This document shows, piece after piece, positions 5,703 to 9,890 of a stretch of DNA of 9,890 bases. The position numbers were made by a program, and so were the translations under genes. Numbering within the stretch: position 1 is the stretch's first letter; every line of letters begins with the position of its first letter. The notes under the pieces were generated by a model that did no database searches, had not been told where the DNA came from, and saw nothing but the letters and a program-made list of their open reading frames with translations. Source of the DNA: Actinomycetota bacterium (GTDB lineage Bacteria > Actinomycetota > Thermoleophilia > Solirubrobacterales > Solirubrobacteraceae); the NCBI GenBank assembly GCA_005788585.1, contig SYBY01000387.1, positions 1-9,890 of the forward strand, read 5' to 3'.

Positions 5703-6250
5703 CGGACGCTGCGGTGCGCGCGGCACAGCGTGCCGCCGGGTTCTCGCCGCCGCCCGACGCGGGTCCGGGGTCGCAGGCGCCGCAGTACGTCGGCATCGTC
5801 TCCCGGGCCGTGGCGCTCGTCCTCGACGCGGCGCTGCTCAACCTCATCGCCGTCGTGGTCGGCGCGAGCGTCGTGCTGCTCATGGACACCCTCGGCATCC
5901 CCGAGCGGGTCCGGGGGTTCGTCGTCCTCATCGGCGGGGCCGTCTATTTCGTGTGGGTCGTCGTGTACTTCGTCGGGTTCTGGATGATCAACGCCCAGAC
6001 GCTGGGGGACCGCGTGATGGGCTTCCGCGTCCAGCATCCGGACGGCAGCCGGGTGGGGCTGCGGTCCGGGGTCCTGCGGCTCGGCGCGCTCGTGCTGTCG
6101 GCCATCCCTTTGGGAGCGGGCTTCATTCCGGTGATCTTCGACGCCCGCAGGCGCGGGCTTCACGACCGGGTGGCGGGGACGGTCGTGGTGGTCGGCGTGG
6201 GGGACAAGCCGCACCAGCATCTCGGCGTCCCGATCGAGACCGCTCCGTGA
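5699..6250 (+). CDS. RDD family membrane protein
   Basis: A 183-residue protein starting at GTG 5699, overlapping the previous stop (TGA 5700-5702). A G-run 5-11 nt before the start may serve as Shine-Dalgarno. After a Pro/Gly-rich cytoplasmic leader of about 30 residues comes the RDD signature: Arg36 and Asp43 in SRAVALVLDAALL at the head of helix 1, LGDRVMGFRV at 102-111, and HDRVAGTVVV at 155-164. Membrane helices lie at about 37-63, 73-95 and 125-147, as usual for the family. RDD proteins are poorly understood; a few are linked to Na+/H+ exchange or export of partners. The stop overlaps the start of the protease gene, so the three proteins are made together. Family call secure; role unknown. 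Confidence 0.9.
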   Translation: MTDAAVRAAQRAAGFSPPPDAGPGSQAPQYVGIVSRAVALVLDAALLNLIAVVVGASVVLLMDTLGIPERVRGFVVLIGGAVYFVWVVVYFVGFWMINAQTLGDRVMGFRVQHPDGSRVGLRSGVLRLGALVLSAIPLGAGFIPVIFDARRRGLHDRVAGTVVVVGVGDKPHQHLGVPIETAP

Positions 6251-7401
6251 CGCGGCGCAGCCACACCGCGCTCCTGCTCGTGCTCGTCGTCGCGGGCGTG
6301 GCGGGCCTGCTCCCGCCGCCGTCCGCGGACGCGGTGGTCGGCGGCCGGGCCGCCACAGCGGCGGACAACCCGGCGATGGCCGGGCTGGTGCGGCGCGGCC
6401 AGCCGGCGGTCGACTCGCTGTTCTGCGGCGGTTCCGTCATCTCACCGACGGCGGTCGTCACCGCCGCGCACTGCCTCGAGGGCGGGGTCCGGGCGTCGCA
6501 GATCGACGTCGTGGCGGGCGCGGTCCGCCTGTCCGACCCGGCGATCGCCCGGGTCCCCGTCGCGCGGGTCATCGCCCACCCGGCCTATGACGACGTCCGC
6601 ACGATTCACGACGTGGCCGTCCTGCTGCTCGCCGCGCCGCTGCCCGTGCCGCCGATCGCGCTGGCCACCGCCGCGGAGGCATCGCTGGGGGCGCCCGGCG
6701 CGATCCTGCGCCTCACTGGCTGGGGCGCGCAGCGGTACAACGCGCCGGAGAGCCTGCCCGACACGCTCAGGTACGCCGATATCCCGGTCGTCCCCAACAG
6801 CGTGTGCCGGCGGCTCTTCGACGTCTACGACGGGGCGCTGCAGCTCTGTGGCCGGGCGGCGAACAACCGTCCGGATTCGTGTCAGGGCGACAGTGGCGGT
6901 CCGCTCATCGGCGGGACGGCGCCCGACGTGCGGCTGGTGGGCATCGTGTCCTACAGCGCCGACCAGTGCGGGTCGCCCGGCTTCGCGGGGGTCTACGTCC
7001 GGGTGAGCGCCGAGCGGGACTGGATCGCGGCGGCCGCCGGCCTCGACGGACCGGCCGCGCTCATCCCCGCGACGCCCCCGAAGCCGGTGGTCCAGAAGAC
7101 CGTCAGGACCCGTATCGGGACGATCTCCTGCACGGAGGACAGCTGTTCGGTCGTCGTGCGCGTCAGTGGGAGCGGCCGGCGCGAGGTGCGCTCGGTCGTC
7201 GTCCGCGTGCGTCGACCCGAACAGCGCGGCTACTCGGCCACGTCGCAGCTCGTCCGCGCTCGCAAGGTCGCGCCCGGGGTCTACCGCGCCCGGACGCTGC
7301 TGCCGTACGGATTCGTGACGCTCACCGGGGTCGCACTCGACGCGGCGGGCGCCCAGCTCGGTCCGGCTGCGCGTGAGGAGATCGAGGTCACCGCGGCCTG
7401 A
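6247..7401 (+). CDS. Secreted trypsin-like serine protease (S1) with C-terminal accessory domain, copy 1
   Basis: A 384-residue protein from GTG 6247, overlapping the RDD stop codon (GTGA). The signal peptide covers residues 1-29 and ends PSADA; the mature N-terminus VVGG begins at residue 30. The chymotrypsin-fold triad is His75 (TAAHC), Asp122 (HDVAVLLL) and Ser216 (GDSGGP). Asp210, six residues before the Ser, is the trypsin S1-pocket Asp189, predicting cleavage after Arg or Lys. Six cysteines fit the three usual disulfides (C60-C76; VC-R with LC-G; SCQG with QCG). The S1 domain ends near residue 260. About 110 more residues form a beta-rich domain with its own close Cys pair (295/300) that I do not recognise. 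It is the last gene of a coupled operon. The paralogue follows after 61 nt. Confidence 0.9.
   Translation: MTRRSHTALLLVLVVAGVAGLLPPPSADAVVGGRAATAADNPAMAGLVRRGQPAVDSLFCGGSVISPTAVVTAAHCLEGGVRASQIDVVAGAVRLSDPAIARVPVARVIAHPAYDDVRTIHDVAVLLLAAPLPVPPIALATAAEASLGAPGAILRLTGWGAQRYNAPESLPDTLRYADIPVVPNSVCRRLFDVYDGALQLCGRAANNRPDSCQGDSGGPLIGGTAPDVRLVGIVSYSADQCGSPGFAGVYVRVSAERDWIAAAAGLDGPAALIPATPPKPVVQKTVRTRIGTISCTEDSCSVVVRVSGSGRREVRSVVVRVRRPEQRGYSATSQLVRARKVAPGVYRARTLLPYGFVTLTGVALDAAGAQLGPAAREEIEVTAA
6825..6986 (+). repeat. Near-identical tract shared with 8047-8208, protease copy 1
   Basis: Against 8047-8208 (offset 1222) this 162-bp stretch has only three mismatches (6924, 6939, 6942), all in third codon positions. 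The first 99 bp (6825-6923) and the last 44 bp (6943-6986) are identical. It covers the catalytic Ser, the S1 pocket and two cysteines. Outside it the two genes differ at many silent sites, even where the protein is conserved. Confidence 0.95.
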
Positions 7402-7448
7402 CCCAGCCACGATGGACCGGTTCCCGGGCGTTCGTCGACGCGGTTGTA

Positions 7449-7454
7449 TACAGT
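7449..7454 (+). promoter_or_regulatory. -10 element of the second protease gene
   Basis: TACAGT, 8 nt before ATG 7463, within TTGTATACAGT; TATACA at 7447 is an overlapping alternative. It lies 48 nt after the stop codon of copy 1. There is no Shine-Dalgarno before ATG 7463 (the nearest bases are GCCCGCCC), which fits leaderless translation and separate control of copy 2. Confidence 0.5.
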
Positions 7455-7462
7455 GCCCGCCC

Positions 7463-8620
7463 ATGCTGCCGATCGTGAGAATTCTGTCCGCCGCGCTCCT
7501 GGGAGCCACCCTGCTCGCGACGCTCGCCGTCATGAGCCCCGCACCGTCCGGCGCCGTGGTCGGTGGACGGGAAGCCACACCCGCCGACAACCCCGCGATG
7601 GCCGGGCTCGTGCGGCGCGGCCAGACCGCGGCGGACTCGGTCTTCTGCGGCGGCACCGTCATCTCGCCCACGGCCGTCGTCACGGCGGCGCACTGCTTGG
7701 AGGGCGGTGTGCAGGCCTCCCAGATCGACATCGTGACGGGCGGGGTGCGCCTGACCGATCCGGCGTTGCAGCGGGTCGCGGTGGCACGGGTCATCCTGCA
7801 CCCGCGGTACGACCAGGCGCGCGTGCTGCACGACGTCGCCGTCCTGCTGCTGGCGGCGCCGGTGAGCGTGCCTCCCGTCGCACTCGCCACGCCGCCCGAG
7901 GCGTCCCTCGGCGCTCCGGGCGCCGTGCTGCGTCTAACGGGCTGGGGCCTGCAGCGCTTCAACGCTCCGGAGACGGTGCCGGATGGGCTGCGCTTCGCTG
8001 ACATCCCGGTGGTCGCCGACAGCGTCTGTCAGCGGCTCTTCGACACCTACGACGGGGCGCTGCAGCTCTGTGGCCGGGCGGCGAACAACCGTCCGGATTC
8101 GTGTCAGGGCGACAGTGGCGGTCCGCTCATCGGCGGGACGGCGCCGGACGTGCGGCTGGTCGGGATCGTGTCCTACAGCGCCGACCAGTGCGGGTCGCCC
8201 GGCTTCGCCGGCGTCTATGCACGTGTGAGCGCCGAGCAGGAGTGGATCGCAGCCGCCGCAGGCCTGAACGGACCCGCCGCGCTCATCCCGCCGCAGCCGC
8301 CGAAGCCGCCGGTCGGCCGGAGCGTGCGGACGCGCCTGGGAACGATCTCGTGCGACGGTGACGACTGCTCGGTGGTCGTCCGGCTCAGCGGCAGCGGGCG
8401 CAGCAAGGTCAAGTCCGTGGTCGTCCGGGTGCGGCGCTCCGAGCAGCGGGGCTTCACCGCGACGACGCAGGTCGTCCGGGCCCGCAAGGTCGCGCCGGGG
8501 GTCTACCGCGCGCGCACGCTGCTGCCGTACGGCATCGTGAACGTGAGCGCGGTGCCGTTCGACGCGCGCGGCGGTCAGCTCGGTCCCGCGGCTCGGGAGC
8601 GGATCGAGGTCACCGACTGA
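7463..8620 (+). CDS. Secreted trypsin-like serine protease (S1) with C-terminal accessory domain, copy 2
   Basis: A 385-residue tandem paralogue of the preceding gene, colinear over its whole length. ATG 7463 is chosen because it follows the -10 by 8 nt and opens directly into a signal peptide (MLPIVRILSAALLGATLLAT, ending PSGA at residue 31). VVGG follows at residue 32. The triad is His77, Asp124 and Ser218, with Asp212 in the S1 pocket and the same three disulfide pairs. The accessory domain keeps the Cys pair (297/302) and ends in the same LGPAARE-IEV strand. The signal peptide and the S1 N-terminal half are more diverged from copy 1 than the region around the Ser. Intact, with no sign of decay. 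Unlike copy 1 it has its own promoter, so the pair could be expressed under different conditions. Confidence 0.9.
   Translation: MLPIVRILSAALLGATLLATLAVMSPAPSGAVVGGREATPADNPAMAGLVRRGQTAADSVFCGGTVISPTAVVTAAHCLEGGVQASQIDIVTGGVRLTDPALQRVAVARVILHPRYDQARVLHDVAVLLLAAPVSVPPVALATPPEASLGAPGAVLRLTGWGLQRFNAPETVPDGLRFADIPVVADSVCQRLFDTYDGALQLCGRAANNRPDSCQGDSGGPLIGGTAPDVRLVGIVSYSADQCGSPGFAGVYARVSAEQEWIAAAAGLNGPAALIPPQPPKPPVGRSVRTRLGTISCDGDDCSVVVRLSGSGRSKVKSVVVRVRRSEQRGFTATTQVVRARKVAPGVYRARTLLPYGIVNVSAVPFDARGGQLGPAARERIEVTD
8047..8208 (+). repeat. Near-identical tract shared with 6825-6986, protease copy 2
   Basis: Partner of 6825-6986; mismatches at 8146, 8161 and 8164. See that entry for the comparison. 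The protein segment from YDGALQ to FAGVY is identical in the two enzymes. Confidence 0.95.
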
Positions 8621-8625
8621 CGAGG

Positions 8626-8667
8626 GTTCACCGCGGCGCAACCATCTAGTCTCCCGCCGCGGTGAAC
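8626..8667. repeat. 13-bp perfect inverted repeat around the hisS promoter and start codon
   Basis: GTTCACCGCGGCG (8626-8638) and its exact complement CGCCGCGGTGAAC (8655-8667) flank a 16-nt spacer that contains the -10 hexamer TAGTCT. The right arm includes the GTG start codon at 8662-8664. The left arm begins 5 nt after the protease stop codon. Read-through RNA from the protease gene could fold this into a hairpin that hides the hisS start; RNA begun at the local promoter would lack the left arm. A dimeric DNA-binding protein is the alternative reading. Confidence 0.8.
8647..8652 (+). promoter_or_regulatory. -10 element of hisS
   Basis: TAGTCT, 9 nt before GTG 8662, the same hexamer as proposed for the tRNA-Met gene. 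No Shine-Dalgarno is present before the GTG. It sits in the spacer of the inverted repeat at 8626-8667. Confidence 0.5.
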
Positions 8668-9890
8668 GAGCGACTCCACGCACCCCGCGGCACGTACGAC
8701 GTGCTGCCCGAGGATCACGCCGCGCGCGGCCCTGTGCTGCGCGTGGCGGAGACGATCCTCGAGCGGGCCGGCTACCGCCGCATCGAGACGCCGGTCTTCG
8801 AGCACACCGAGCTGTTCGCCCGCGGCGTCGGCGCCTCGACCGACATCGTGCAGAAGGAGATGTACACCTTCGACGACGGGGGCGGGCGGTCACTGACGCT
8901 GCGGCCCGAGGGGACGGCGTCGATCTGCCGCGCGTATGTCGACCACGGCATGCACAAGCTGCCCCAGCCGGTGAAGGTCTGGTACTACGGCCCGTTCTTC
9001 CGATACGAGCGCGCGCAGGCGGGCCGCTACCGCCAGTTCTGGCAGATCGGCGCGGAGGCGATCGGCAGCGACGCGCCCGCGCTCGACGCGGAGGTCATCG
9101 TCCTGCTCGCCACGATCCTCGACGAGCTCGAGGTCGGCGGCCTGCGCCTGCGGATCGGGAGCCTCGGCAGCCCGGAGACGCGGGCGGCGTATCGCGAGGA
9201 GTTGCAGGGCCACCTGCGCCGGCACGAGGGCCGGCTCAGCGAGGACGTCCGCGCCCGGATCGACCTCAACCCGCTGCGCGCCTTCGACAGCGATCACCCG
9301 GGCACGCGCGAGGTCATGGCGACCGCGCCGCTGCTGCTCGACCGCCTGAGCGCCGAGGACGCCGAGCACTTCGCCGAGGTGCGCGCACTGCTCGACGCCG
9401 TCGAGCTGCCGTACGAGGTCGACCCGACGCTCGTACGCGGCCTGGACTACTACGCGCGCACGGTGTTCGAGTTCACCAGCGATGCGCTCGGCGCGCAGAG
9501 CGGCGTCGGCGGCGGCGGCCGGTACGACGGCCTCATCTCGCAGCTCGGCGGCCAGGAGACCCCGGCGTGCGGCTGGGCGGCAGGCGTCGAACGGATGCTG
9601 CTCGCGGCCGGTGACCGCCCGGCGGCGGCGCCGATCGTCGACCTCTACCTCGCCGTCGACGGCGGCGAGGCCGCGCGGCTGCGGGCGTTCCGGATCGTCG
9701 CCGAGGCGCGGCGCGCCGGGCTCGCCGCGCAGGGCGAACTCGCCGGCCGGTCGCTGAAGGGACAGCTCAAGCAGGCCTCGCGCCTCTCGGCCCGCTACGT
9801 TGCCATCGTGGATGACACGGGTCAGGTGCGTCTGAAGGACATGGACGCCGCAGAGCAGCAGGAGATCTCCGACGTCGACGTCGTCGCGCA
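8662..9890 (+). CDS. hisS: Histidyl-tRNA synthetase, 3' end beyond the window
   Basis: Attaches histidine to tRNA-His. GTG 8662 begins VNERLHAPRGTYDVLP, the family's usual opening. The window holds 409 codons, so perhaps 10-20 residues are missing. Class II motif 1 lies around FEHTELFARGVG. Motif 2 runs from LRPEGTAS (Arg81-Pro82-Glu83) to FRYERAQAGRYRQFWQIG (Arg114, which contacts ATP in this motif). The histidine-specific LVRGLDYYARTVFEF has Arg259, the same number as the catalytic Arg of the E. coli enzyme. GGGGRYDGL and CGWAAGVERML (motif 3) follow. The anticodon-binding domain starts near residue 320. All key residues are present. Start choice rests on homology and on the -10 element 9 nt upstream. 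In relatives it adjoins an MBL hydrolase gene upstream and often aspS downstream. Confidence 0.95.
   Translation, partial: MNERLHAPRGTYDVLPEDHAARGPVLRVAETILERAGYRRIETPVFEHTELFARGVGASTDIVQKEMYTFDDGGGRSLTLRPEGTASICRAYVDHGMHKLPQPVKVWYYGPFFRYERAQAGRYRQFWQIGAEAIGSDAPALDAEVIVLLATILDELEVGGLRLRIGSLGSPETRAAYREELQGHLRRHEGRLSEDVRARIDLNPLRAFDSDHPGTREVMATAPLLLDRLSAEDAEHFAEVRALLDAVELPYEVDPTLVRGLDYYARTVFEFTSDALGAQSGVGGGGRYDGLISQLGGQETPACGWAAGVERMLLAAGDRPAAAPIVDLYLAVDGGEAARLRAFRIVAEARRAGLAAQGELAGRSLKGQLKQASRLSARYVAIVDDTGQVRLKDMDAAEQQEISDVDVVA

Noticed and set aside
6247..8620. Protease pair as a toxin-like or defence module
   Set aside because: Both carry signal peptides and act outside the cell, and no effector, sensor or nucleotide-binding partner is nearby.
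8626..8667. Intrinsic terminator for the second protease gene
   Set aside because: The hairpin has a 16-nt loop, no T-run follows, and the right arm is the hisS start region. A regulatory reading fits the position better, though insulation of hisS from read-through remains possible.
8626..8667. T-box leader for hisS
   Set aside because: The gap between the protease stop and the hisS start is only about 41 nt, far too short for a T-box, and no T-box sequence is seen.

Overview
The window is GC-rich throughout and almost fully coding. GTG starts are common, the tRNA lacks an encoded CCA, and several genes have a TANNNT hexamer only 8-10 nt before the start codon, which suggests leaderless or near-leaderless transcripts. 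With the gene content (a single HtaA-like secreted protein, DUF4394, RDD protein, metallo-beta-lactamase-fold hydrolase close to hisS) this points to an actinomycete, most likely a Thermoleophilia/Solirubrobacterales-type soil bacterium. That placement is inference.

Layout. (1) nt 3-1007: 3' part of a beta-helix protein, closed by a GC hairpin. (2) nt 1055-1128, minus strand: tRNA-Met(CAT), the only minus-strand gene, with its promoter back to back with that of the next gene. (3) nt 1226-2813: two secreted proteins, an HtaA-like protein and a DUF4394 protein, ending in a strong hairpin. (4) nt 2982-4854: a compact operon of glutamate formimidoyltransferase, a small two-helix membrane protein and a metallo-beta-lactamase-fold hydrolase, with 2-nt gaps. 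(5) nt 4869-7401: a second operon. A palindrome-rich promoter and a possible 17-codon leader ORF lead into a helical-repeat protein, an RDD membrane protein and a secreted trypsin-like protease; all junctions are GTGA overlaps. (6) nt 7463-8620: a tandem paralogue of the protease with its own promoter. (7) nt 8662 to the end: hisS, nearly complete, whose -10 element and start codon sit inside a 13-bp inverted repeat.

How it may work together. The MBL hydrolase and hisS are near neighbours in other actinobacteria (for example M. tuberculosis Rv2581c/Rv2580c). Here the helical-repeat/RDD/protease module lies between them. The proteases look able to leave the secretion pathway already active, since the VVGG mature N-terminus follows directly on the signal-peptidase site. 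The two copies share a near-identical tract around the catalytic serine that suggests recent gene conversion. No mobile element, CRISPR array, phage gene or recognised defence system is visible. The most notable items are the hisS inverted repeat, the protease pair and the overlapping-start operon with its possible leader ORF.
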